DNA of 64,000 nucleotides, taken from the NCBI GenBank assembly GCA_035531775.1, contig DATKSG010000093.1, positions 8,201 to 72,200 of the forward strand. Direction: 5' to 3'. The notes below the pieces were generated by a model. The model did not search any database. It was not told where the DNA came from and was given only the letters and a program-made list of their open reading frames with translations. The translations under genes and the position numbers were made by a program. Source of the DNA: DATKSG01 sp035531775 (GTDB lineage: Bacteria > Actinomycetota > Acidimicrobiia > Acidimicrobiales > UBA8190). Positions 51,493 through 59,994 of this stretch are shown here, in pieces. Position 1 is the stretch's first letter, and the number at the start of each line of letters is the position of its first letter.

Positions 51493-53277
51493 CTCGTCGA
51501 TGAGCACACGCCACCGCTCATCCTCGCCCGGAGCTCGAAGCGGGCACCACGGGGCGAAGAGACTCAGATTCGGGTTGTAGTAGGGGTCGTCCTCGAGCCG
51601 GCCGCGCTCCCATTTGGTGAGGAAGTACCGGTAGTCGTGGAAGAACCCCGACATGCCCCGGCTCACCGACTCGTGGTGGACGAGCTCGGCGTGCGGCGTG
51701 TAGAGGACGCTCAAGCCCCGGTCAGCGAGGCGCATGCAGTAGTCGATGTCGTTGAAAGCCACTTCGAGCTGCTCGTCGAAACCGCCCAAGGCTTCGAAAG
51801 TGGAGCGCCGGGTCATGAGACAGGCGCCGGTGACGGCGCTGTAGGGCCGCACCACCCGGTCCCAATCGAAGTACCCCACACCACCGGCGGGCAGCCCCAT
51901 GAAGATGTGCCCGGCAATGCCGTGCTGGCCCAGCACCACGCCGGCGTGCTGGACCGTGCCGTCGGGGAAGAGCAGGCGGGCTCCCACTGCCCCAACATCA
52001 GGGCGATCGGCCAGCTCCACCAGGGCCCCCAGCCAGCCGGGCTGCAGCGCCTCCACGTCGTTGTTCATGAAGAGCAGCAGGTCGCTCCGGCAAGTGGCGG
52101 CAGCCAGGTTGTTGATAACCGACCAGTTGAAGGCGCCGTCGTACTCGAGCACGCGTACCCGGTCCCCCAGCTGCCGGCGCAGGGCGGCCGTCTCCGGCTC
52201 GATGCTGCCGTTGTCGATGAGAACCACATCGAGCTCGTCGGCTTCCGGCTCGCGTCCGAGTGACTCGAGACACCGAGCCGTCATGGCCGCCTGGTCGCGA
52301 TAAGGAATCACCACCGACACCGTCGGCGATGCGGAGCAGCGATGGCGGAGGTGGTACGCACCAGGGAAGGGGCCGTCGGCCACGTCGGCCTCGAGGCCCC
52401 GCCGGCGCACGGCGTCCTCGAGCGCGCCTCGGCTGGCCACGTGGGCCCACGGCTTGGCGGCGCTGTCGCCGGCGGCCGAGCCGGCCACGGCCCGCCAGTG
52501 GTACAGCACCCTGGGGATGTGCACCACCGCGCGGGCCTGTTCGGTGGCCCGCAACATCACGTCGTAGTCCTGGCTGCCGTCGAACTCGGGGCGGAAGCCT
52601 CCGACAGCGGCGAGCAGGCTGCGCCGCACCACCAGGAGGTGGCCCATGTAGGGGTAGGAGAGCAGCAGCTCCGGTGCCCAGTCAGGCTTGAAGTGCGGCT
52701 GGTAGGCCACACCGTTCTCGTCGATCTTGTCGTCGTCGCTGTAGAGCACGTCGGCGTCGGGGTACGCCGCCGTGGCGGCCACCACTTCGGCCAGGGCATC
52801 GGCTTCCAAGGTGTCATCGTGGTCGAGCAGGGCCACGAACTCGCCGGCGGCGGCGGCCAGCGCCGCATTGGTGGCCCTGGAGATGCCGCCGTTGGACTCA
52901 AGGGACTGCACCACCACACGGGGGTCGGACGCCGCCAGCTCGGACAGGACACCGGTGAGCGCCGGATCACCCGACGCGTCGTCACACAGGCACAGCTGCC
53001 AGTTGCCGTAGGTCTGCGCCTGCACCGACTCCACACAGGCCCGGAAGTACCACAGCTCGGGCCGGTAGACCGGGACTACCACGCTGATCATCGGGCCCGC
53101 CGTGGGTGCCGCTGTCACATGCCGTCGACCATGGGCCGCCTTGTCGCGTGCCCAGTACCGGTAGGCGGCGTGGTCGGTGCCGGCATCGGGGCCCCATGGA
53201 AGCCGGGCCGGCTCCGCCGCCCTCGGCGCTGACAACAGGCCGACGAGCTGCTCGGTGGACCAACGCAGTGCCTCCAC
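51478..53277 (-). CDS. Glycosyltransferase with two GT-A (family 2) domains
   Basis: 599 residues. The first GT2 domain (about residues 60-250) has ISVVVPVYRPE, DDASGDPAL and the LLDHDDTLE acidic motif; the second (about 290-540) has VSVVIPYRDQ, LIDNGSIEPET and MNNDVEAL with a C-terminal DIDYCMRL. It adds sugars to a surface glycan. The GTG at 53277 is 8 nt after a TACGTT box (53291-53286), so the longer upstream frame was rejected. Its 3' end overlaps the tail of the decayed DUF2142 gene. Confidence 0.85.
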   Translation of the reverse strand: MEALRWSTEQLVGLLSAPRAAEPARLPWGPDAGTDHAAYRYWARDKAAHGRRHVTAAPTAGPMISVVVPVYRPELWYFRACVESVQAQTYGNWQLCLCDDASGDPALTGVLSELAASDPRVVVQSLESNGGISRATNAALAAAAGEFVALLDHDDTLEADALAEVVAATAAYPDADVLYSDDDKIDENGVAYQPHFKPDWAPELLLSYPYMGHLLVVRRSLLAAVGGFRPEFDGSQDYDVMLRATEQARAVVHIPRVLYHWRAVAGSAAGDSAAKPWAHVASRGALEDAVRRRGLEADVADGPFPGAYHLRHRCSASPTVSVVIPYRDQAAMTARCLESLGREPEADELDVVLIDNGSIEPETAALRRQLGDRVRVLEYDGAFNWSVINNLAAATCRSDLLLFMNNDVEALQPGWLGALVELADRPDVGAVGARLLFPDGTVQHAGVVLGQHGIAGHIFMGLPAGGVGYFDWDRVVRPYSAVTGACLMTRRSTFEALGGFDEQLEVAFNDIDYCMRLADRGLSVLYTPHAELVHHESVSRGMSGFFHDYRYFLTKWERGRLEDDPYYNPNLSLFAPWCPLRAPGEDERWRVLIDELQGV

Positions 53278-53410
53278 GGCGCCGGAACGTAGCACTCCGG
53301 CCGCAGAAGGCAGCGGCGGCCGCTGGGTAGACTCGCGGCACGCCGCCGGGCGTGCCCGTCTCTTCGTGACGACCGTGCCGGCGGCCCGTCGCGTGCGGCA
53401 AGGAGGATCG

Positions 53411-53857
53411 ATGCAAGACGGCGATCTCGACCCGAGGGAGTTGCTCGAACGCCTGCATGCCGATCGCCGGCTGCCGGCCTGGGATCCGCCGGCGCCGTCT
53501 CCGGCTCTGGCCGGTTGGCGCCAGCGCCCCATGCGCGACGAAGAACCGCTCGAGTACCTCCACGGGCACTGGGCCCTGCCCGAGCAATTCGACCCGGCTA
53601 CGGCCGGTGGCGGCTGGCGGGGACGCCTGGTCGGGCTCTTCGGGCGCTTGGCCTTCCGCGTCCTGGGTCCCTACCTGCACAGCGAACGGGAGTTGCTGGC
53701 CCGAGTGGTGCGCATGAACGACGCCTTGGCCCGGCGCTGTGACGAGCTGGCCGATGTCATCGCCGAACGCCAGATGACCGAGGCCGAGAGCGGGGCGAGC
53801 TTGGCGGCCTGGCTGCACGTGCTGGCCGACTCGCAAGCGGACGCCACAGAGAGGTGA
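53411..53857 (+). CDS. Hypothetical protein coupled to a glycosyltransferase
   Basis: 148 residues, not recognised. An acidic, proline-rich first half (DLDPRELLERLHADRRLPAWDPP) is followed by an amphipathic region RLVGLFGRLAFRVLGPYL and a helix LLARVVRMNDALARRCDELADVIAERQ that could be a coiled coil. The ATG has a perfect AGGAGG Shine-Dalgarno 4 nt upstream. A TAGACT box lies at about 53325. Its stop overlaps the next gene's start (GTGA), so it probably works with that glycosyltransferase. Confidence 0.7.
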   Translation: MQDGDLDPRELLERLHADRRLPAWDPPAPSPALAGWRQRPMRDEEPLEYLHGHWALPEQFDPATAGGGWRGRLVGLFGRLAFRVLGPYLHSERELLARVVRMNDALARRCDELADVIAERQMTEAESGASLAAWLHVLADSQADATER

Positions 53858-55071
53858 TCCTGTCCCGGAGCCGGCCCGCCGGCTGGCCCCGCATCGTCGT
53901 GCTCACCCCGAGCTGGGGCACGAGCAGCGAGTCGCAGTGGGCCCTGCGCCAGGTGGCGGGAGCCTTGGCCCAGTCCGCCGACGTGCACGTCATCACCCCC
54001 CAGGGCGCGTCGGCCCGGGGATACTTCGACGGGGTCTTCACCGTGCAGGAGATGGCATCGGCCGAGCGCCTCGCTTCGGCCATACGGCGACAGCTGCTGG
54101 TGGCGTCGCTGGCCGGGCGCCGGCTCGAGGGGGAGGCCCTAGCGGCCAAGGCGGCGCTGCTCGACGAGGGCCAACAGCAGTGGGAGCCGGCGCAGGCCCT
54201 GCTCCATGCCTTGCATCCCGACCTGATCGTGCTGGGCGACCACCGCCATGTGGGCGCCGCCCGGCTGGCCGACAGAGTCTGCCCCGACGTGCCCCTGGTG
54301 GTCGTGCCCCTGGTCTCGGCGTGGTCCGAGCCGGCCGATGAGTACTACGGCGATGTCTTTGATCGAGCGGTATGCGCCTTGGTCTTCACCGACGACGAGG
54401 CTCGACAGCTGCAGGCGGCGCCGGGCGCTGCACCGGTGCACGTGGTGGGCCTGCCCATGGCGGCCAACCCCAGCGTGCAGCGCGAGCCCAATACCTATCT
54501 CGGCGAGCAGACCTACGGCCTGGTCCTCCTGGGCGCCCCGTGGGCTTCGCCCGCCGCCGGCGGCGACGTCACCCGTCTGTTGCGGGTGGGGTTCCCACGC
54601 CGGACCGTGGCCGTGGCCGCCACCGACCGACTCGTCATGCTGCACGGCGGCGAGGAGCGACAGGTCGGACCGGTCGAGCGCGGCAGCGACCTGTTGCGCC
54701 TCATGGCTTGGGCGTCGTTGACCGTCGATGCCCGACCCGGGAGCCTGTTCGGCCGCCGGGCGCTCGAGTCGCTGCTCTACGGCACGCCGGTGGCCGTGCC
54801 CAGCCGGAGTCGGGCCCGCCAGCATGCCGATGTCGGAGGCGGGGGCCTTTGGTTCTCGGGTCCCGGCGACCTGGCCTGGTGCGTCGAGGCGCTGTTCGAC
54901 GACGAGGTGGCCTCGGCGCTCGGCCGGCAGGGTCGCCGCTACGCCGAGGAGCGCTTCGGCGACACCGCCGCCTTCGTGGAGCGGGTCACGCAGGCCGTGC
55001 TCCCGGTGGTGGGTGCCGGACCCGTGTCGGGCCCGGTGTCCGGCCCGGTGTCCGGCCCGGTATCGGCGTAG
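53854..55071 (+). CDS. GT-B fold glycosyltransferase
   Basis: 405 residues. The N-terminal Rossmann half begins IVVLTPSWGTSSESQWALRQ and contains LHALHPDLIVLGDHRH. The C-terminal half has LFGRRALESLLYGTPVAVP and GDLAWCVEALFDDEVA followed by RRYAEERFGD, the arrangement of GT4-like enzymes. The donor motif EX7E is weak, so the sugar is unpredictable. GTG at 53854 overlaps the upstream stop. The last codons are a tandem repeat giving GPVS four times. Confidence 0.78.
   Translation: MILSRSRPAGWPRIVVLTPSWGTSSESQWALRQVAGALAQSADVHVITPQGASARGYFDGVFTVQEMASAERLASAIRRQLLVASLAGRRLEGEALAAKAALLDEGQQQWEPAQALLHALHPDLIVLGDHRHVGAARLADRVCPDVPLVVVPLVSAWSEPADEYYGDVFDRAVCALVFTDDEARQLQAAPGAAPVHVVGLPMAANPSVQREPNTYLGEQTYGLVLLGAPWASPAAGGDVTRLLRVGFPRRTVAVAATDRLVMLHGGEERQVGPVERGSDLLRLMAWASLTVDARPGSLFGRRALESLLYGTPVAVPSRSRARQHADVGGGGLWFSGPGDLAWCVEALFDDEVASALGRQGRRYAEERFGDTAAFVERVTQAVLPVVGAGPVSGPVSGPVSGPVSA
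55018..55065 (+). repeat. 12-bp tandem repeat at the 3' end of the GT-B gene
   Basis: About four copies of a GGCCCGGTGTCC-like unit encode Gly-Pro-Val-Ser repeats just before the stop codon. The two central copies are identical and the outer ones differ by one or two bases, a pattern expected from slippage. The copy number could vary between strains without shifting the frame. Confidence 0.75.
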
Positions 55072-55074
55072 GCC

Positions 55075-56631
55075 TCAGCCCACCGACCCGGCCCGGCGCG
55101 CCGTTGAGGGGACGATGGGCGCCGACCGACCGGTGCCGGCTGCGCCGCCGGTCCCCTTGTCAGTGGAGACGCGCTGGGCGGACGGCTGCTCCTCGAGGTA
55201 CTCCTCCTCCACGTTCACGGCCCAGATGTCGTGGCCGGCCTGGTGCACGATGTTCTGGGCCGTGAGCATGGCGGTGTACATGGAGTGGTCCTGGTTGTTG
55301 TACTTGTGCATGCCGTTGCGCCCCACGGGGTGGACATTGGGCACCTCCTCAGCCAGCCAGTGGCGGATGATCTCGACCGCCTGCCGGTACCTCTCGTCGT
55401 ATACGGGATAGGCCTTCGGCATCCGCACCACGTAGCCGCACTGGACGTCACCGGGCTCGGCCAGGCCGATGGCAGCCAGCTCGGCGGTGGCCAGGACCAC
55501 CAGCTCCTCATCGGGGGCCGACCACAGCTCGTCGCCTTCGAAGACGAAGTACTCCAAGCCCAGACAGGTACCGCCGGGTCGGACCATGAACGGGGACCAG
55601 GAGCCGAAATTCTGGATGCGGCCGACTTTCACGCCTGGGTGGTGGATGTAGATCCAGTTGTCGGGGAACCCCCGGGTGTCGGGCACCACCAGGGCGACGG
55701 TCAGGAAGTCCCGGTAACGGAGCTCCGAAGCGGCCTGGCACACCTCGGGCGGCGCCGGTGGGTCGAGGGCACCGACGAGGGCCGACAACGGCATCGAGCT
55801 GACCACGTGGTCCGTCTCGATCCGCGCCGGCCGTCCGCCGTCGTCGTAGACCACGGCCCGTGCCCCCGCCGCGTCGCGCTCGATGGAGGTGACGGGGCAG
55901 CCGAGGTGCAGGGGGACCTCGAGCGAGGCCAAGAGCTCGCTACAGCGCTCCCACATCATCCCGGGCCCGTACTTGGGATACTGGAACTCCTCGATCAGGC
56001 TGGCGACCTGCTTGGCCTTGTCGTGACGGCGACCGACCAGTCGGGCCCGGGTGGGCTCCCACACGGCGCGGAACAACGACATGCCCTTGATCCGCTGCGC
56101 TCCCCAGTCAGCCGAGAGCTCCGAGGCCGGGACTCCCCATACCTTTTCGTTGTAGGTCTTGAAGAAGTGCCGGTACAGCCGCCACCCGTAATTGGCCACG
56201 ATGTAGCCTTCGAGCGTCGATTGGTCACGCGGGGGCCGCAGGCGCACCGCCACGTACGAAGCGATACACCGAGCGGCTTCGTAGAGGCCGAGATTACGCA
56301 AGGCGTTGACGGGTCGGATGGGGTAGTCGAAGAACTTGCCCTTGTAGTAGATCCGGCTCATCCTCGGTCGCATGAGGAAGTCCTCGTCGGGGAGGATCTC
56401 GTGCCACAGCTGCTCGACCGGCGCCACCTTGGTGAAGAAGCGGTGGCCTCCGATGTCGAAGCGCCACCCGTCGCGCTCGACCGTCCTCGAGATGCCGCCC
56501 ACCACCTCGTCGGCCTCGAGGACCACCACGGGCCGGGCCGCTTTGGCCAGCTGGTAGGCGGCAGTCAGGCCGGCCGGCCCGGCTCCAACCACCACGACGG
56601 GAAGCGACCCGCTGTTGTGGACCTCGGTCAT
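55075..56631 (-). CDS. FAD/NAD(P)-binding oxidoreductase, UDP-galactopyranose-mutase-like
   Basis: 518 residues. FAD-binding motif VVGAGPAGLTAAYQLAK (about residues 14-30), then VVLEADEVVGGISRT and GGHRFFTKVAPVE, which is the arrangement in Glf-like and protoporphyrinogen-oxidase-like flavoproteins. NYGWRLYRHFFKTYNEKVWG corresponds to the conserved mutase region, and MPKAYPVYD to the C-terminal substrate loop. It could convert a UDP-sugar for the surface glycan. It is convergent with the GT-B gene, with only 3 bases between stops. A TATTGT -10-like box lies near 56717-56712. Confidence 0.82.
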   Translation of the reverse strand: MTEVHNSGSLPVVVVGAGPAGLTAAYQLAKAARPVVVLEADEVVGGISRTVERDGWRFDIGGHRFFTKVAPVEQLWHEILPDEDFLMRPRMSRIYYKGKFFDYPIRPVNALRNLGLYEAARCIASYVAVRLRPPRDQSTLEGYIVANYGWRLYRHFFKTYNEKVWGVPASELSADWGAQRIKGMSLFRAVWEPTRARLVGRRHDKAKQVASLIEEFQYPKYGPGMMWERCSELLASLEVPLHLGCPVTSIERDAAGARAVVYDDGGRPARIETDHVVSSMPLSALVGALDPPAPPEVCQAASELRYRDFLTVALVVPDTRGFPDNWIYIHHPGVKVGRIQNFGSWSPFMVRPGGTCLGLEYFVFEGDELWSAPDEELVVLATAELAAIGLAEPGDVQCGYVVRMPKAYPVYDERYRQAVEIIRHWLAEEVPNVHPVGRNGMHKYNNQDHSMYTAMLTAQNIVHQAGHDIWAVNVEEEYLEEQPSAQRVSTDKGTGGAAGTGRSAPIVPSTARRAGSVG

Positions 56632-56725
56632 GACACTGCCACGGACACATGCTCCTCATCGGAGACGCACGACCCGCGTCGGCGTGACCGGGCGATCGGG
56701 ACGGTGGCCAACAATAGCGAAGCGG

Positions 56726-58060
56726 TCAGCCACCACCTTGGCCCAGCAGAGCGGCCACCATGCCGTCCAAGATGTCGTCCTCGGACACCAGGCAGGCCCG
56801 GGCCCCGAAAGCCTCCATTACGCGCTGGAGGACGAGGACACCACCGACGATCACGTCAACCCGGCCCTCGACCATCCCCGGGCGCTCGAGTCGCTGCTGT
56901 GCGGTGTCGGCGGCCAAGACCTCGAGCCACGTGGCGATGGCGGCGTCGGTGAGCACCTGGTGGTGGATGAGGTCCCGGTCGTAATGGGTGACCTGCCCCT
57001 GCAAGGCGGCCAGGGTGGAGACCGTGCCGGCCAGCCCGACCAGGGTCCCCCCGGACGGAACCGGCGGGAGCGAACGGCAGGCCCGGTCCAGCGCCGCCTC
57101 CACGGCCTGGCCGGCCTGCTGCAGCTCGCCGGCTGTGGGGGGATCGTGGGCCAAGAAGCGCTCGGTGATGCGCACGCACCCCATGTCGATCGACACCGCC
57201 TGGGCGGTGGCGGGCCGGCCCGGGGTGCCGACCACCAGCTCGGTCGACCCCCCGCCGATGTCGACCACCACCACCGGGCCGCTGCCGCCGGGGGCCGGGA
57301 CCAACCCCGTCGTGGCGCCGGCGAAGGACAGACGCCCCTCCTCGTCCCCGGTCAGCACCTCGGGCTCCACACCCGTGGCCCGGCGGGCGGCGTCGAGGAA
57401 GACGGCGGCATTGGTGGCGTCGCGGGCCGCTGAGGTGGCCACCAACCGGACCCGATCCACGCCGAGCTCGTCCATGCGCCGGCGGTAGCCGACGAGGACG
57501 TCCACCGTTCGGGCCACGGCGTCGTCGGCCAGCCGGCCGGTGGCATCGACCCCTTGGCCCAGGCGGGTGATGTGCATCTGGCGGTCGAGGACGGTGGCGT
57601 CGGGGCCCACGACGAGCAGCCGGGTGGAGTTCGTGCCGCAATCGATGGCGGCCACGGCCCGGGGCGGGCCCAGGACCGACCCCAACGTGTCGACCAGGGC
57701 GGCGGCCGTGTAGCGCCCCACCGGGTCGTCGCCCCCGGCCAGGAACCAGGCCAGGTGGGCGTGGAGGCACTTCACGCCCTGGCGAGTGCCGCCCACTCCA
57801 CCCGAGGGCTTCGGGCCTGCGTGCCCCGGGGGCAGGGCGCTGTCGCGCTCGGCGGAGTAACGGGCGTGGGCCTCGGCCAGCGACAGCGGGTCGACGGCGG
57901 CGGCGGCGGCGCGCACCGCGCCGGCCGCTTCGAGTCGGCTAACGGCGTCGCGCAGCTCCGGGTCCACCAGCCAGAAACGCGTCGGCATGGGGCGCCCGTC
58001 GTCGAGCAGCGGGGCGTTGCAGATGACCACCGGCTGCCCGTCGCCGCGACGTACGACCAC
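56726..58060 (-). CDS. DUF501–Ppx/GppA phosphatase fusion, start unclear
   Basis: Residues 1-145 are a DUF501 domain (PTRFWLVDPELRDAVSRLEAAGAV and GVGGTRQGVKCLHAHLA). The rest is an exopolyphosphatase/pppGpp phosphatase with AIDCGTNSTRLLVV, ATSAARDATN, VDIGGGSTELVV and GLAGTVSTLAAL. In mycobacteria these are two adjacent genes (Rv1025, Rv1026); here one frame joins them. The first normal start is GTG 58060, which drops the LLGRRPEAAF part of DUF501. The frame continues to a CTG at 58093 and further, without ATG, GTG or TTG. Confidence 0.85.
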   Translation of the reverse strand: MVVRRGDGQPVVICNAPLLDDGRPMPTRFWLVDPELRDAVSRLEAAGAVRAAAAAVDPLSLAEAHARYSAERDSALPPGHAGPKPSGGVGGTRQGVKCLHAHLAWFLAGGDDPVGRYTAAALVDTLGSVLGPPRAVAAIDCGTNSTRLLVVGPDATVLDRQMHITRLGQGVDATGRLADDAVARTVDVLVGYRRRMDELGVDRVRLVATSAARDATNAAVFLDAARRATGVEPEVLTGDEEGRLSFAGATTGLVPAPGGSGPVVVVDIGGGSTELVVGTPGRPATAQAVSIDMGCVRITERFLAHDPPTAGELQQAGQAVEAALDRACRSLPPVPSGGTLVGLAGTVSTLAALQGQVTHYDRDLIHHQVLTDAAIATWLEVLAADTAQQRLERPGMVEGRVDVIVGGVLVLQRVMEAFGARACLVSEDDILDGMVAALLGQGGG

Positions 58061-58154
58061 TACGAAGGCAGCCTCGGGGCGGCGGCCGAGCAGGCGGCTG
58101 ACGACGGCGAGGTCGGACGCGTCGGGCGAGGTGTCGGGAGTCGTGTCGGCCGTC

Positions 58155-58664
58155 TTAGCGCCAGAACTCCAGCGTGTGCAGCACGCGAGTCAAGAAGGTG
58201 CTGGGCTTGGCACTGGCGGCCCGGGCCCGGTGCCCGGCACGGGGCCCGGCCGCCGGGCGCGGTGACGAACCCGTGACGCCGAGCAGCGCCTCGGACTGGG
58301 CTGAGCCCGGGGTAACCGGCGGCCCCTGCAGCGGCACATGGCCCGAACCGGCCACCACCGACGCCGAAGCCCCCGACGGGGGCAGGATCACATATGCCTT
58401 GTGACCCGGTGCCACCAACCCGTACTCGGTGCGGGCCAGCCCGGCCACCACAGCGGGATCGGTGAGGCGCCTGGCCTCGTACGACAAGGCTTGGTCCGCC
58501 GTCTGGAGCTGGTGCAACTGAGCCGCCGTGGTCGACAGCTGGCGGTGCTGGGTGAGCAGGGTCGATACCGGGATGCCGGTCAGCAGCACGATGGCGGCGA
58601 ACAGAGCGGCGACCACCAGTGGCAGGCGGGTCTGGCGGCTGTGCGCAGGGCGGCCCCTACTCAT
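58155..58664 (-). CDS. Septum formation initiator (FtsB/DivIC-like)
   Basis: 169 residues. A single membrane segment (about residues 14-34, LPLVVAALFAAIVLLTGIPV) follows a basic cytoplasmic N-terminus, then a heptad-like coiled coil (LSTTAAQLHQLQTADQALSYEARRL) and LARTEYGLVAPGHKAYVILPP, the conserved DivIC tail. It takes part in divisome assembly. The long low-complexity C-terminus is an extension. The ATG overlaps the eno stop (ATGA); the order eno–ftsB–DUF501–ppx is the common actinobacterial one. Confidence 0.87.
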   Translation of the reverse strand: MSRGRPAHSRQTRLPLVVAALFAAIVLLTGIPVSTLLTQHRQLSTTAAQLHQLQTADQALSYEARRLTDPAVVAGLARTEYGLVAPGHKAYVILPPSGASASVVAGSGHVPLQGPPVTPGSAQSEALLGVTGSSPRPAAGPRAGHRARAASAKPSTFLTRVLHTLEFWR

Positions 58665-59959
58665 GGAGCGCGTCCGGAGGCGCTCGCCGTCGAAAGAGCG
58701 GCGCCGCCCAGGAAGGCGGCCGACTCGCCGAGCTCGTCCTCGATGCGCAGCAGCTGGTTGTACTTGGCCACGCGGTCAGAACGAGCCGGGGCGCCGGCCT
58801 TGATCTGGCCGCAATTGGTGGCCACGGCCAGGTCGGCGATAGTGCTGTCCTCTGTCTCACCCGAGCGATGGGACATGACACAGCTGTAGGAGGCCCGGGT
58901 GGCGCAGGCCATGGTGTCGAGGGTCTCGGTGAGCGTCCCGATCTGGTTCACCTTCACCAGAATGGCGTTGCCCACCCCCGAGGCGATGCCGCGCTCGAGG
59001 CGCTTCTGGTTGGTGACGAAAATGTCGTCGCCGACCAGCTGCACCCGGCGGCCGAGGGCGGAGGTGAGCATGGCCCATCCGTCCCAGTCGTCCTCGGCCA
59101 TGCCGTCCTCGATGGAGACGATCGGATAGCGGTCACAGAGATCGACCCAGTACTGGACCATGTCGGCGGAGCTCAACCGCCGACCTTCGCCGGCCAGGTC
59201 GTAGGCCCCGTCCTTCCACAACTCGCTGGTGGCCGGGTCGAGGGCGATGGCCACGTCCTCCCCCGGCGTGCGCCCTGCCGCTTCGATGGCGTCGACGAGC
59301 ACCTGTACGGCGGTCTCGTTGGAAGGCAAGTCAGGGGCGAAGCCGCCCTCGTCGCCCACCGTGGTCGACAGTCCCCGGGTCCGCAACACCTTGGCCAGGC
59401 AGTGGTACACCTCCACACCCCAGCGCAACCCCTCCGAGAACGACGCCGCCCCCACCGGCGTGATCATGAACTCCTGGAGATCCACCGAGTTGTCGGCGTG
59501 GACCCCGCCGTTCACCACGTTCATGAGCGGCAGGGGCAGGACATGGGCTTGGACGCCTCCCACGTAGCGGAACAGCGACAAGCCGGTGTCCTGGGCGGCG
59601 GCGCGGGCCACGGCGAGCGACACCCCGAGCACGGCGTTGGCGCCGAGACGGCCCTTGGTCGGGGTTCCGTCCAGGTCGATCATGGCCAGGTCCACCGCCC
59701 GCTGGTCGCCGGCATCGAAACCGGCCAGCACGTCGGCCAGCTCCCCGTTCACGTGCTCCACCGCTCCGAGCACGCCCTTACCGCCGTAGCGCTCCCCGCC
59801 GTCGCGCCACTCGGTGGCTTCGTGCGACCCGGTGGAGGCCCCAGAAGGCACCATGGCACGCCCGGCGGCCCCGGAGTCGAGGAGGACTTCGACCTCGACT
59901 GTGGGGTTGCCGCGGGAGTCGAGTACCTCCCGCGCTCTGACCTGCTCGATGGCGCTCAT
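58661..59959 (-). CDS. eno: Enolase
   Basis: Interconverts 2-phosphoglycerate and phosphoenolpyruvate in glycolysis. The 432 residues match bacterial enolases over the full length: AREVLDSRGNPTVEVEV, MVPSGASTGSHEA, GGVHADNSVDLQEFMI, VGDEGGFAP, the Mg-binding and catalytic VSIEDGMAEDDW and the SHRSGETEDS signature. The ATG follows an AGGGGAA Shine-Dalgarno. It lies 35 nt after the mazG stop and overlaps the ftsB-like gene by 4 nt. Confidence 0.97.
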   Translation of the reverse strand: MSAIEQVRAREVLDSRGNPTVEVEVLLDSGAAGRAMVPSGASTGSHEATEWRDGGERYGGKGVLGAVEHVNGELADVLAGFDAGDQRAVDLAMIDLDGTPTKGRLGANAVLGVSLAVARAAAQDTGLSLFRYVGGVQAHVLPLPLMNVVNGGVHADNSVDLQEFMITPVGAASFSEGLRWGVEVYHCLAKVLRTRGLSTTVGDEGGFAPDLPSNETAVQVLVDAIEAAGRTPGEDVAIALDPATSELWKDGAYDLAGEGRRLSSADMVQYWVDLCDRYPIVSIEDGMAEDDWDGWAMLTSALGRRVQLVGDDIFVTNQKRLERGIASGVGNAILVKVNQIGTLTETLDTMACATRASYSCVMSHRSGETEDSTIADLAVATNCGQIKAGAPARSDRVAKYNQLLRIEDELGESAAFLGGAALSTASASGRAP

Positions 59960-59994
59960 GGGCGATGTTTCCCCTGTTGCTGGTGTTGTAGAAG

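Noticed and set aside
51478..56631. Natural-product biosynthetic cluster
   Set aside because: Only glycosyltransferases and a mutase-like flavoprotein are present. There is no synthase, thiolation domain or tailoring set, so a surface glycan locus is the simpler reading.
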